A stretch of 64,000 nucleotides of DNA. Origin: Thermoplasmata archaeon (GTDB lineage Archaea; Thermoplasmatota; Thermoplasmata; GCA-020350865). A program made the translations under genes and the position numbers. The stretch is taken from positions 3,089,702 through 3,153,701 of the forward strand of contig CP070751.1 of assembly GCA_020348445.1 (NCBI GenBank), read 5' to 3'. The notes beneath the pieces were generated by a model that saw only the letters and a program-made list of their open reading frames with translations, was not told the origin of the DNA and ran no database searches. Positions 1-9,009 of the stretch are shown here, in pieces. Every line of letters starts with the position of its first letter. The first letter of the stretch is position 1.

Positions 1-1250
1 CCTACAAAAGTATCCTCGGCTGGCGTTGGGCCAGTATAGTTATATCCAGCTGCATAGATCATGAGGGGATCGCCAACATTCCATATCTGATCTTGAATCT
101 CATTAGCTAAATCACCATCCGGGGTATCTAGTAATTTTATATAATCAACAACAGGTGTCCTGATTATCACTGTGAAATTATCCTTGACATTTAGCGTTTC
201 ATTTTCCCCTGTGATGTCCACCGAACCGCCCTCATAATATGCATAAAATGCAGTAAGGGTATCTTTGTCGGGAAGGCAGTAACCCAGTGTATCTAGGTCA
301 GGGGTCCAATTCACTTCTACAACGCCCACAAACTCTCCAAGGGGTTCTGTGCCATTGTAACCACAGGCATAGACGGTAATTGTGGTTTCACCTATATTTA
401 TTGTTATGCTGTCTACTTCCGCTCCTAAATCAGAAGGAGCATCCCTGATAACGATATAGTCTACTGTTTTATCGCTTATGTTGGAGATCATCATCATCGA
501 TCCTTCACCAAGATACATACATTCATAATTATCTATGTTTAATGGATTATTGAAGGTATAACCTACAAAACATACCTTCAGGGCATAATAATATGAACTA
601 TTTGGTGATACCGAGGTATCATTAAATTCTGTACCAATTACAGGGTTGTCCTTATTGCCGCTGACCAAACTCCAGGTACCACTTTCATTTGTCGGGCTTC
701 TGTATACGGTATAGCCCGCGATTAATACGTCAGGATCATAGAGGGGATCCCAAGAGAATTCTATGAAGTTTGAACCATTGTTAATGAATTTAAGAACAGG
801 TATTTTCCTAAGTGTCATATTGGGGAAATTCTGACTACCAAGTTCATCAAGGATGTTCTTCGAGTAGGCAACATATCCTGCTCTTTTTCCATCCAGATAT
901 GTTCCGTTTTCTTGGTTTACTATCGTTATCCCAGGATCGCCTTCTAACCATCCCGGGATTACGTCCGAGATCTCAAAGTTATAGAAATCCCCAAGTAGAG
1001 GGTTAGGATTATATTGCATAAAATCGCCGTCTGTACCATTGTTCGTTCTATTTTGGATGTAGAAATCTACATACCCATTCTTGGCTGGATCAGGGTCGTA
1101 TGCCCTAACACCTGTTGTAACATTCTCATTAACTGATCCATTTATTATCTTTAACATCCCGGGCGCCGTAACGAATGTAAAGGCCGGTATCATCGATCCA
1201 ATGACAAACAACAGCACCACAAAGAGTCCCAATTTCCTTTTCCCAAACAT
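1..1250 (-). CDS. Secreted fibronectin-III / Ig-like protein, 3' part cut off by the window edge
   Basis: The frame is open from an ATG at 1250 to base 1 without a stop, so the first 416 codons of a longer gene are present. An AAGGAAGG ribosome-binding site lies just upstream. Residues 1-32 form a signal peptide (basic MFGKRK, then a hydrophobic stretch ending near TAPG). Residues about 150-230 look like a fibronectin type III domain (FIEFSW, GYTVYRS, YYYALKV). From about residue 262 there are two copies of a roughly 100-residue module beginning VDYIVIRDAP and VVDYIKLLDTP, each with a Y-A-x-GYN motif; this Ig-like repeat is common in Thermoplasmata surface proteins. It is probably exported and carried on the cell surface, but the anchor lies outside the window. 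It belongs to a run of four minus-strand exported proteins. Confidence 0.75.
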   Translation of the reverse strand, partial: MFGKRKLGLFVVLLFVIGSMIPAFTFVTAPGMLKIINGSVNENVTTGVRAYDPDPAKNGYVDFYIQNRTNNGTDGDFMQYNPNPLLGDFYNFEISDVIPGWLEGDPGITIVNQENGTYLDGKRAGYVAYSKNILDELGSQNFPNMTLRKIPVLKFINNGSNFIEFSWDPLYDPDVLIAGYTVYRSPTNESGTWSLVSGNKDNPVIGTEFNDTSVSPNSSYYYALKVCFVGYTFNNPLNIDNYECMYLGEGSMMMISNISDKTVDYIVIRDAPSDLGAEVDSITINIGETTITVYACGYNGTEPLGEFVGVVEVNWTPDLDTLGYCLPDKDTLTAFYAYYEGGSVDITGENETLNVKDNFTVIIRTPVVDYIKLLDTPDGDLANEIQDQIWNVGDPLMIYAAGYNYTGPTPAEDTFV

Positions 1251-1347
1251 GTCTATCAACCTTCCTTTTTTTTGATATATCGTTACCTTATACCTCATTT
1301 TTCCAAACTCTACTCGTCCATTATTTTCGAATATCCACAGAGCAGAT

Positions 1348-3609
1348 TTAGAATCCCATAACTTGTGGTTGCCAGTCATATGTTGGTGTTGCAGTTACAT
1401 CGAACATTACTGCATCCAATGGGGAAGGATATATGTCGTAATCACCGTTCCAACCTATAATCCCTCCATAATCCCGATTCTCCCATCGGTTAATTGTATA
1501 ATTCCACCGGCTCACAGTTCCAATCTTAGAATCGTCAGGGAATTCACTGGTGATATCTGAGAATCTCTGGTATGTCCTGTGATATGGTAGAGAAAGCAAC
1601 TTGAAATCGGTGGTAGTTGGATTTGTAAGAAGTTTGAACTCAAAATCGGGGTCGTGGGCACCTACAATATTCCATGTATATGAGGATGCGGTTACATAGA
1701 TAAATATTGCATCACCCTCCTCTATATCGAAGTCATCTATCCATGTTATTGAAACCCAGTTTCGGGTAACATATCTCTGTTCCGTATAATTCCATTTAGC
1801 AACCACAAGGATTTCATTGGCATCTGTGAAACCGTCGTTTGTGATATCAGAGGCTTTTTTATAGTCCGAAATATATGGGATCGACACCCAAAGCCGAGTC
1901 GCAACTGTTTTGTCCAGAACAATCCCATACTTATAACCGACATTTGTGCCTGTCATGTTCTCAAATACACCTTTTTTGTCGTTGGTGGTGTTCACTCTGA
2001 ATACGTAGTTGCTGCCATCTGTTAGCCAACCTGGAAGTATACATCCATCCTCACCGCCAGCAGTTGAGCTGTTTGGCACCATGTATAGATATGGCGAGTA
2101 CTGGAATCCGTTTGAAAGATCAGAGTCATAGTAGATGATATTATACTTAATATAACTCCAGTATAATGTTGGAGAGGTCCAGTTCAGCACTATATCGTCA
2201 GTAGTGCCACCCCAAGCACCTCCACCCTTATGTACCCTCAGGTCCATTGGAGCACCAGGTGTCAAATTGGCGGGAGTTACAGTATACATAACAGTATCGA
2301 TCATCCCAAGATAGCTGACATTTAGCCATACCACGACCAATGGCATGGAACCTACATCAATACCATGGGTTGTATCAGGGGAGCTTCCAAGATCGCCGGC
2401 ATTCCCCCCTCCAACATCCCAAGTACCGATTACGAGCCCTATGAAACCATTGCCTGGGGCAGAAGCATTAAAAGCTGCGCAGAAACCCCATTCCTGGGTG
2501 CCGGGAACCACAGATTTATCTGATAAATTGACAGCTCCACTAGAATCTGTGGTAATTGCTATCCAGTCCACGGTATAAATTATTGTTACTCCAGGTCGCC
2601 CAGTTGCTGCTTGAAGTCCAAAATCAACCTTACAGTTGTCGGTATCTGTGCCGTTTGGAGTCCTTCTGTAGCTCTCATCTGTCAATAAAGCTTCATCGCA
2701 ATCCTCCATTGTTGTGTTGTCGTAATCCCTGTCCTCGGGTGGATCTGTTGGTGAAATGTAATTCTGATAGTAACCCCATTCCACTCTGTCCACTATGACA
2801 TCGGTGTGGTTTGCGATTCCATCTGATGAAGTTCCAGGATTCCTCCAGACCAGCTTCACCTCATCGGCAGTGTTCAGTGTGAAAGCCGGGTCCGTGAGAT
2901 TGATATAGTAGATGTTGATTCCTGGTGTAACTGATCCTATCTGTATCACATCGTCCCTGTTGACTTCAAAATTGAATATATTACCGTAGGGAGTATGGGT
3001 TGTATCATTATCTTTCTGCAGGAAATAATTATCCTCTAATTCTATCTCGCTTATATCTCCGCCAGGATCATGTATAAAGAGATATTGAGGACCAGAAGCA
3101 GGGTCCAGCACGATCTCATTTATTTTCAAGCCTCTAAGATGCGTATCACCGCCGATACCGGGATCCTGATCTGTTTCTGTGTCGAAACGCAGGTCCACTG
3201 CCTCATAATCTGATTTGTTGAAGTAGGATGTCCAGTTCGCGATGGTGAAGGTATAATCACTTGGGTCGTAATCCAAGAAAAACTGGATTTCGTCGCCATC
3301 GTAACCTCCTTCCTTGACAGAGTCGTTCTCTGGGATGCCCCACCAGTCCCCTTCCACATACAAATCGAACTCTCCCGTGTCTGATGTGAAGTTTTTACCG
3401 TAGCACACACCGTCGATCCAGGCCGATATCTCGGTGTTGAGTGATGGGGATTGCATACCCTCATCCGGGCCGGCATATGCTTTTCCATATGTGTTGTGTT
3501 GCCGCCCCATTGCCGCTACATCTCCAATGAGACCAATTGGCGCAAAAGACGCTACAACAAATATTCCCAATACCAAGACACTTACGAAGTTTATGGTTCT
3601 CCTATCCAT
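1348..3609 (-). CDS. Secreted protein with lamin-tail-like and fibronectin-III-like domains
   Basis: 753 residues; the start is fixed by GGAGGGAAGG just before the ATG. Residues 1-33 are a signal peptide. Around 155-280 there is a segment resembling a lamin-tail domain (LKINEIVLDP, then YLFIHDPGGDISEIELEDN), a beta-sandwich found in secreted prokaryotic proteins. Residues 450-550 look like a fibronectin-III module (DIVLNWTSP, YNIIYYDSD). The C-terminus (568-753) has two copies of a domain starting LWVSIPYISDY and KLLSLPYHRTY, each followed by an 'x-W-N-Y-T' segment. This is related to the SGWN-type C-terminal domain of the beta-helix protein at 5219-7702. There is no clear membrane anchor. 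The ligand is unknown; an adhesion or scaffold role is an inference. Confidence 0.75.
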   Translation of the reverse strand: MDRRTINFVSVLVLGIFVVASFAPIGLIGDVAAMGRQHNTYGKAYAGPDEGMQSPSLNTEISAWIDGVCYGKNFTSDTGEFDLYVEGDWWGIPENDSVKEGGYDGDEIQFFLDYDPSDYTFTIANWTSYFNKSDYEAVDLRFDTETDQDPGIGGDTHLRGLKINEIVLDPASGPQYLFIHDPGGDISEIELEDNYFLQKDNDTTHTPYGNIFNFEVNRDDVIQIGSVTPGINIYYINLTDPAFTLNTADEVKLVWRNPGTSSDGIANHTDVIVDRVEWGYYQNYISPTDPPEDRDYDNTTMEDCDEALLTDESYRRTPNGTDTDNCKVDFGLQAATGRPGVTIIYTVDWIAITTDSSGAVNLSDKSVVPGTQEWGFCAAFNASAPGNGFIGLVIGTWDVGGGNAGDLGSSPDTTHGIDVGSMPLVVVWLNVSYLGMIDTVMYTVTPANLTPGAPMDLRVHKGGGAWGGTTDDIVLNWTSPTLYWSYIKYNIIYYDSDLSNGFQYSPYLYMVPNSSTAGGEDGCILPGWLTDGSNYVFRVNTTNDKKGVFENMTGTNVGYKYGIVLDKTVATRLWVSIPYISDYKKASDITNDGFTDANEILVVAKWNYTEQRYVTRNWVSITWIDDFDIEEGDAIFIYVTASSYTWNIVGAHDPDFEFKLLTNPTTTDFKLLSLPYHRTYQRFSDITSEFPDDSKIGTVSRWNYTINRWENRDYGGIIGWNGDYDIYPSPLDAVMFDVTATPTYDWQPQVMGF

Positions 3610-3994
3610 CTCCTTCCCTCCGGATTTACACTCATTCTGTGCTGGAATTTATTACGGTGCCAGCACGTCCACCTTTGAAAACTTTGAGCATTTCTATCAT
3701 GCACATATCTCCATTAGCTTATTTAAATATTCTGTTACAATCTTGTAAGACTATGTACATCCGCCCTGCCTATTTCATCTCCATAGTACTGCTGAGTAAT
3801 TGCCAATAGGGTACTTAACTGTTTTGTTTACCCTTATTAATTATAGAGGAGTTAATATGCTGGCTAAAAGGATATTTCGATTTTTTTAATTTAAATACTA
3901 GAAAAAACAACCATGAATTTACGATTTTGTTATTTCCTCTTTTTAATTTATTATTTAATAGAAAAAATATCTGTGAATTCGACTGAGGAAAAGT
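3610..3994. other. AT-rich intergenic region, 385 bp
   Basis: No ORF with coding character is visible. The left half should hold the promoter of the 753-residue secreted gene: minus-strand TATA-like ATATTTAAAT at about 3719-3728, with a degenerate copy of the element shared by two other secreted-protein genes just upstream at 3731-3750. The right half is very AT-rich. On the minus strand it has a T-run at about 3962-3967, just past the stop of the cadherin-like gene, which could act as an archaeal poly-T terminator. Confidence 0.5.
3719..3750 (-). promoter_or_regulatory. Promoter of 753-aa secreted gene with degenerate shared element
   Basis: On the minus strand, TTACAAGATTGTAACAGAAT precedes the TATA-like ATTTAAATA. 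Aligned at the TATA box with the promoter at 5131-5158 it matches at about 19 of 29 positions. Part of that match comes from AT content, so this copy is uncertain. Confidence 0.3.
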
Positions 3995-5065
3995 TCAATT
4001 GCCATTGTAGTATCTGTAACTGTCCAGTTTTACAGGAGATTTGACTGAGCGTCTCTTCCCTGCAAAATGCAGCCTGACACCTGTTATCGCCACAGCCAAA
4101 ACCAGACCCAGCATATAGAAAATTTGTCCAAAGGAATCTGCTGGTTGGGTCACGATAACAACCATGTGCATGCTGGTTGACTCGCCAGAAGTATCCTTGG
4201 CTGTCACTATTAATATTTCCTCGCCTGTCCAATCATCAGGAACAGTGAGTTTCAACTTCCCATTTTCTTGGTTTATCTCGGTTTTTATTCGGTTGTTGCC
4301 CGAGATTTGATATGTAAGAATATCATTATCGACATCGGTAAAGTAGCCCTTCAAATCCAATGTTTTCTCCTGGTTATTCCCGTTAATACTAATTGAGGTG
4401 AAGCCCGATGCGCAATTAGGGGCGTCGTTCACAGGTACCACGGTGACAAGAATAGTATCTATAATGTCAGCTTCGCCGTCGGAAGCTGTGAACGTTATCT
4501 CCTCGGAGCCGTGCCAGTCTTTGGGAGCCGAGAGATCCACAAGACCACTTTCGTCTATTTGAACGATAATATAATTGCTCGAGCTTGAAAATGAAACTGT
4601 CCCATCTATGTCCATATAATGATTATGGAGGTTTATGGCTTCTTCCAAAACCGTATCCTCATTAAATTCCTGATCAGATAACGACACAAGACGCTCTGGT
4701 GCGTCATTTTTGGGCTCCACTGTCACTAAAATGGTATCGCTGATTTCATGTTCCCCGTCCGATGCTATGAACGTGACTTCATCAGAACCATACCAATTTT
4801 CGGGAGCCGACAAATCCACGCTACCATCCTCGTGGATCGTAACCTCGACCTTATTATCACAGCTTACCCATGAAAAGTGTATTGGGCTCAAATCACTTGA
4901 AAAATGATCGTTAAGGTTTATTTCGCTTGGAGCGATTTGATCCTCCTCCAGGGGTACATCCTCAATTGGCGTGTTAATTATAAGATTGGCTGAGGATGTG
5001 GGAGAGGATGCGAATATCAATATGAGGACCGCAATCGTCACAAGTAACAATCTCGTTATCTTCAA
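3995..5065 (-). CDS. Membrane-anchored cadherin-like repeat protein
   Basis: 356 residues from a TTG start at 5065, preceded by GGAGG. A signal peptide covers residues 1-26. Three cadherin-like/VCBS-type beta-sandwich repeats follow at about 47-125, 125-212 and 215-300. They share the motif DLSAP-x-x-W-x-GSEE-x-TF-x-ASDGE and end in VTVVP-x-NDAP. A single membrane helix (about 308-330) and a short basic cytoplasmic tail follow, so the repeats face outside. The same repeat type (DLSAPENWYGSE) occurs near the C-terminal end of the giant protein at 47797-63243, so the two share a building block. Calcium binding and adhesion are typical of such folds but are not shown here. Confidence 0.75.
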   Translation of the reverse strand: MKITRLLLVTIAVLILIFASSPTSSANLIINTPIEDVPLEEDQIAPSEINLNDHFSSDLSPIHFSWVSCDNKVEVTIHEDGSVDLSAPENWYGSDEVTFIASDGEHEISDTILVTVEPKNDAPERLVSLSDQEFNEDTVLEEAINLHNHYMDIDGTVSFSSSSNYIIVQIDESGLVDLSAPKDWHGSEEITFTASDGEADIIDTILVTVVPVNDAPNCASGFTSISINGNNQEKTLDLKGYFTDVDNDILTYQISGNNRIKTEINQENGKLKLTVPDDWTGEEILIVTAKDTSGESTSMHMVVIVTQPADSFGQIFYMLGLVLAVAITGVRLHFAGKRRSVKSPVKLDSYRYYNGN

Positions 5066-5130
5066 AGCTTTTCCTCCAACAAGAAGAAAGGCACCTCTGT
5101 CTCTTCAGTTTCAGAATACTCCTTTTTACT

Positions 5131-5158
5131 ACTTAAGTGTTTTAGAACAATTTTTGAA
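5131..5158 (-). promoter_or_regulatory. Promoter of the cadherin-like gene with shared 20-bp element
   Basis: On the minus strand the 20-mer TTCAAAAATTGTTCTAAAAC (5139-5158) is followed directly by a TATA-like ACTTAAGTA (about 5130-5138). The same 20-mer occurs without mismatch at 7776-7795, again immediately upstream of a TATA box and about 75-95 bp from the start codon of a secreted-protein gene. Here it also lies in an inverted repeat, AGAACA (5144-5149) and TGTTCT (5159-5164). Confidence 0.55.
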
Positions 5159-5218
5159 TGTTCTATCCTGAAAGACATGAGGTGTTCTCCTTTAGGTTGT
5201 TTTTTATCATTTGTTGGA

Positions 5219-7702
5219 TTAATTGGTAACTACCCATGTGCAGGTCTCTGTAGCATGTATCCAGAATCCATCTCCCGGATCCATGTAATCGCTGCCTGTG
5301 AGTCTAACTTCCTTGTCCTTTGTGGTATCGAAGCGCTCCACCATGTTGTATTGGCCCGATATCGATGATAGGGCGTCGTCCCTCAATTGGGCCGTAAGAC
5401 ATGGATTGCCAACCAGATTCCAGCCTGATTTCAGGCTTATCTGAACTTCGGAGGCCACTTTGCCCACTGTTACAAGGTGATCAGCCACGATCATATCAAT
5501 GTAATACCCTCTTGTATGATCGATCTCGATTACATCGTTGAAATAGTTGGGTTTCCACCTGTGCCAATGCAACCAGGGCCTGGACTTACCTGCATGATAG
5601 CCTTGAACAGTTGCATAGTTATTTCCTAAGGTTTGCAGCACAGTTTCCCTCGAAGTATCGCTCTGGACCAGAGGAACTGAGATCATGTTCCAACCACTAT
5701 CAAGAGAGCTTACGAACTTGCCTACTTTATTGTTATTATCGTCTTCCAGACCATCAGAATCCTTAGCTTTGACTATATAGAAGTAGTTGTTCCATTCACC
5801 GTCGCCCAAACCAGAATCGATCCATGAATATGTGGGGGAATCATCCGCGGGCACCGAGCCAGCCTCAGAATATGGGCCATTTACCGATTCTGCCCTGTAG
5901 ATGATGTACTCCACAACATCGTCGGCTCCTGCGCCGTCGTCCCCAGATGCTCCCCAGGAAAGCTCTATTTCCTCGAGGTTGCTTCCCACAAGGGCTATTT
6001 CCAAGTCAACAGGTGGAAGAGGCTTCTTGGGTGGTGGAATACCAGGACCAAGATCGATGACAACAAATTTACTCATGTCCATGAAGGGCTCCGCATAACC
6101 TACCTCGGAATCTTGGCTTGCCGTTATGTTGTGGGGCGTATAAAACACCCAATCAGTTCGATTCCTTATGTACTCAGTTACCACGATCCATTTTACCCTA
6201 CCGGTGGAATCGGTCTTGTAATCCTGCGTCCATGTGCCGTTTTCGTTGTCCGAGACAGTGACATCTGCCCCGGGAACAGGTCCGCTGCCATTGATAACCA
6301 GGATATGTAGATACCAGTTCACCTCCAAAGTCGATGGGTCATCAGAAAAGTAGACGTCTTCATGGTTGAAGGTCGTGTTCAGGGTGGTGACATAGGAATC
6401 GTACGAAAGAAGGAAATCCAATGGGTCGCTTGACACTATCTCGCTGTCAATTACCTCGATCTCAGAGGCGTTTGCCCGAACCGCGAAATCATTGTCATTG
6501 AAATAGCATTTATATATCCTGGGTGTGGAAATATGGGAATAAACGCCGAATTGATTGCCTAAGATATCGTTGGTATCTATGTTTGGATTTGAATTCTCGC
6601 AATATATGCCATTGTAATCATTTGAAATGATATCGTTTCCATATATGCGGGGTGTCAAGTCACCGCCCGGATCCGCTATGAAGCCATAGCATTCGATTCC
6701 ATTTTCAAAGTTGTGGGCAATCCAATTGTTGTATATGCCTCCCCCGGATGTGCTTCCACCCACTCGGCCTTCCACATGAATACCCACTCTGTTTCCTGTT
6801 ATGTTGTTGGTGTCAATGAACGAGTCGAAGCCCAGATCAGCGTATATTCCGTAATTTGGATTACTGTGTATTTCATTATAATTTATTTGCATATAGGTCT
6901 GGTTCCAATAATCTCCTCCTTCCACGTAGATACCGTATACTGAATTATTAAAAAAGTAGTTATTTAGTAAATATAGATAGAGCGCTTTTCCCACTCTGAC
7001 ACCGCCAATATTGGAGATAAAATCATTATGTGATACAGAGCCCCAAGAGCCTTCGCTCATATAGATTCCGCCACCTACCGAATATAAGGGATCAGGGTGT
7101 GGGAGTATTCCATTATCAGTGAATGTACTACCTGAAATGACGCAATATCCATTAATAATCTGGACGCCCCAGACATTTGATGTAAAATCGCTGTATGTTA
7201 TCCCAGAGAGCATTGTGTCATTACACATAACTCCGTTCTCTGCCCAGGATATTGAGGTATATAGAATGCTTCCGCCAGAGCCGTTTAGGAAGTATAAACC
7301 ATCCCAATCACCATAGCTCGGATCAGGTTCATTTGATGTTAAGGTGATTGAGCTTACGTTGGTACCAGTTACCCAAAGGTTGCCATGAACATAAAAACCG
7401 GTTCCCGAGTCGAAGTAGATGGTCTGCCCTGGGCTCACGTTTAGCGTGGAATTGCTTGATATGTCTATATCATCGTGCACATAATACAAATCAGGCGTGC
7501 CACTGGTTACGGCACCACTTGAATTTGAAACCAGATCATCCATGTCCCAGTCCACATCACCCGGCATTATGTAACCCACCGCAACATCAGAAGACATTGG
7601 GAGCAGTATGACCAGTCCACAAAAGACCAGCATTGCAGTCAAAATCCCAGACACAAATATTTTCTTTCTTGCTGATAGATTTCTTCCTCTATTATTGTTC
7701 AT
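5219..7702 (-). CDS. Secreted right-handed beta-helix protein with FN3 and SGWN-type C-terminal domain
   Basis: 827 residues; ATG at 7702 after GGAGGT. The N-terminus is exported (basic NNNRGRNLSARKK, then a hydrophobic segment to about residue 37). Residues about 80-470 are short repeats with N-x-I and G-I-Y-x-E spacing (GIYVEGGDYW, NYNGIYCENSNPNID, NQFGVYSH), the signature of a right-handed parallel beta-helix of the NosD/pectate-lyase-like superfamily. About 557-660 is a fibronectin-III module (ELSWGASGDD, YIIYRAES). The C-terminus (663-827) has two SGWN segments (SGWNMISVPL, SGWNLVGNP) of a domain shared in loose form with the 753-residue neighbour. Beta-helix proteins often bind or cleave polysaccharides, but I cannot identify catalytic residues. 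No membrane anchor is visible. Confidence 0.8.
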   Translation of the reverse strand: MNNNRGRNLSARKKIFVSGILTAMLVFCGLVILLPMSSDVAVGYIMPGDVDWDMDDLVSNSSGAVTSGTPDLYYVHDDIDISSNSTLNVSPGQTIYFDSGTGFYVHGNLWVTGTNVSSITLTSNEPDPSYGDWDGLYFLNGSGGSILYTSISWAENGVMCNDTMLSGITYSDFTSNVWGVQIINGYCVISGSTFTDNGILPHPDPLYSVGGGIYMSEGSWGSVSHNDFISNIGGVRVGKALYLYLLNNYFFNNSVYGIYVEGGDYWNQTYMQINYNEIHSNPNYGIYADLGFDSFIDTNNITGNRVGIHVEGRVGGSTSGGGIYNNWIAHNFENGIECYGFIADPGGDLTPRIYGNDIISNDYNGIYCENSNPNIDTNDILGNQFGVYSHISTPRIYKCYFNDNDFAVRANASEIEVIDSEIVSSDPLDFLLSYDSYVTTLNTTFNHEDVYFSDDPSTLEVNWYLHILVINGSGPVPGADVTVSDNENGTWTQDYKTDSTGRVKWIVVTEYIRNRTDWVFYTPHNITASQDSEVGYAEPFMDMSKFVVIDLGPGIPPPKKPLPPVDLEIALVGSNLEEIELSWGASGDDGAGADDVVEYIIYRAESVNGPYSEAGSVPADDSPTYSWIDSGLGDGEWNNYFYIVKAKDSDGLEDDNNNKVGKFVSSLDSGWNMISVPLVQSDTSRETVLQTLGNNYATVQGYHAGKSRPWLHWHRWKPNYFNDVIEIDHTRGYYIDMIVADHLVTVGKVASEVQISLKSGWNLVGNPCLTAQLRDDALSSISGQYNMVERFDTTKDKEVRLTGSDYMDPGDGFWIHATETCTWVVTN

Positions 7703-7766
7703 TGTACCTCCGCTCCTAGCGTTTTTTACCTCACCAAGAGGTTATCAATTACCATGTTTCTTGGAG

Positions 7767-7795
7767 TATATAATAGTTTTAGAACAATTTTTGAA
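7767..7795 (-). promoter_or_regulatory. Promoter of the beta-helix gene with shared 20-bp element
   Basis: The minus-strand 20-mer TTCAAAAATTGTTCTAAAAC (7776-7795) abuts TATTATATA (about 7767-7775), a good archaeal TATA box. It is identical to the element at 5139-5158. The position just upstream of TATA fits a BRE-overlapping or activator site. Confidence 0.55.
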
Positions 7796-7810
7796 CTGTT
7801 TTAAATAGTG

Positions 7811-8896
7811 TTATATCAAACATCCCCAGGCATGCTCACAGTTTCCCACTCCAGTCCCCACATCCTTTTCAGTGAGCTTAACGTCCTGGCCCTTGAAAGA
7901 GAACTTGGACAATGTGACAGGGTATTCATTATAATACAGTACAGTTTTTATAAAACGGAGCATGGGCTGTTCAAAATACCAGGTGGCCCGGGAATATGAA
8001 TTTAGTGTAAAGGAGATGCTGTTTTCCTTGTTCATACCCTCCAATTTGAATATAGGAAGCCCCGATTCGTCAAAATGCTTTGAGATTTTCGGATTCTTGA
8101 ATTCAAAGGACTTTTCAAGTTCTTTAGAATAGAAACTGATGCTCTTGGAAATGTACTTTTCCCCCCAGTCAAGGTTACTTTTATGGGATTTTTTCCTGCG
8201 GAACATGGGAGGGCCTAAGTGAAGCATGTAGTACTGAAGGTACGAACCGTTTTGCATATGGATCGTTCCCCAGTACCAGGGAGGGATAATGGGTGCAGAG
8301 ATTCTTACCTTCTGGAAATAGGCAGTGCCTGCAACCTCCCCTTCTGTTGTAACATCCTTTATCACTCCCTTCAGGTTCATCCTGCAGATTTTGAGTATAT
8401 CGAATCCGTAACCAAAATAGAAACTGTTTTCCGAGAACTTTTCATCTGAAAGAGTATCATTGGTGGATGTTAGATCAACATGGAATTTGAAATTCTTATT
8501 TTCAAGGTGAACCTTGTATTCACCAGGTCTTCCTGAAAGATAATAATCGGGCTTTGGAGTCGAGGTTAGGATGCCATGGTTCTCTTTTTGTCTGATAGCG
8601 AAAAATCGTTTATCTAAAATCACAGGCTCTTTCATTTTCTTTCCGTCATAATACCAGGCACCAACAGCACCATCAATTATGATCTGGTTCCCCATCTTCT
8701 GCGTTTTTTTCCTTCTGTGCCACCAAGTTTCGTTTATCCTGAACTTATCGCAGTCCTTTGTTGACCACATCACTGCCAATTGTTTTGGCCTGTTTGGGTT
8801 TTCCGGATTTTCCATAAAGAACAGCCAGAACCACCACCACCAACTGCGCTTATGCTGACCGGGCGTTAGGTCCATGTTCCATACGTTGCTATTCAT
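7811..8896 (-). CDS. CrtC/AttH-like lipocalin-fold protein
   Basis: 361 residues, ATG at 8896. Near the N-terminus is a tryptophan-rich WWWWFWLFF segment, followed by an isolated AVMWS strand. The segment GTAYFQKV, then PPWYWGTIHMQNGSYLQYYMLHLG, matches in spacing the 'G-x-A-W-x-x-H... W-x-W-x-x-x-x-L-x-x-G' core of the CrtC/AttH lipocalin-like superfamily (hydroxyneurosporene synthase, Svf1-like). The protein ends GNCEHAWGC, like the terminal strand of those folds. Members bind or modify isoprenoids and other lipids. A role with membrane isoprenoids would fit an archaeon, but no substrate can be read from the sequence. There is no signal peptide, so it is probably cytosolic. It stands alone between exported proteins and the acyl-CoA operon. 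Confidence 0.5.
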   Translation of the reverse strand: MNSNVWNMDLTPGQHKRSWWWWFWLFFMENPENPNRPKQLAVMWSTKDCDKFRINETWWHRRKKTQKMGNQIIIDGAVGAWYYDGKKMKEPVILDKRFFAIRQKENHGILTSTPKPDYYLSGRPGEYKVHLENKNFKFHVDLTSTNDTLSDEKFSENSFYFGYGFDILKICRMNLKGVIKDVTTEGEVAGTAYFQKVRISAPIIPPWYWGTIHMQNGSYLQYYMLHLGPPMFRRKKSHKSNLDWGEKYISKSISFYSKELEKSFEFKNPKISKHFDESGLPIFKLEGMNKENSISFTLNSYSRATWYFEQPMLRFIKTVLYYNEYPVTLSKFSFKGQDVKLTEKDVGTGVGNCEHAWGCLI

Positions 8897-9009
8897 TGAT
8901 ATTTATCCCCTTACCTGATAATTTCATTTTGTTGGCATAAATTTATGTGAATTTCAAATTGCTTTAATTCCAAATTGTATAAGATTATTTAAAAGTTAAC
9001 CCCTTTTGG

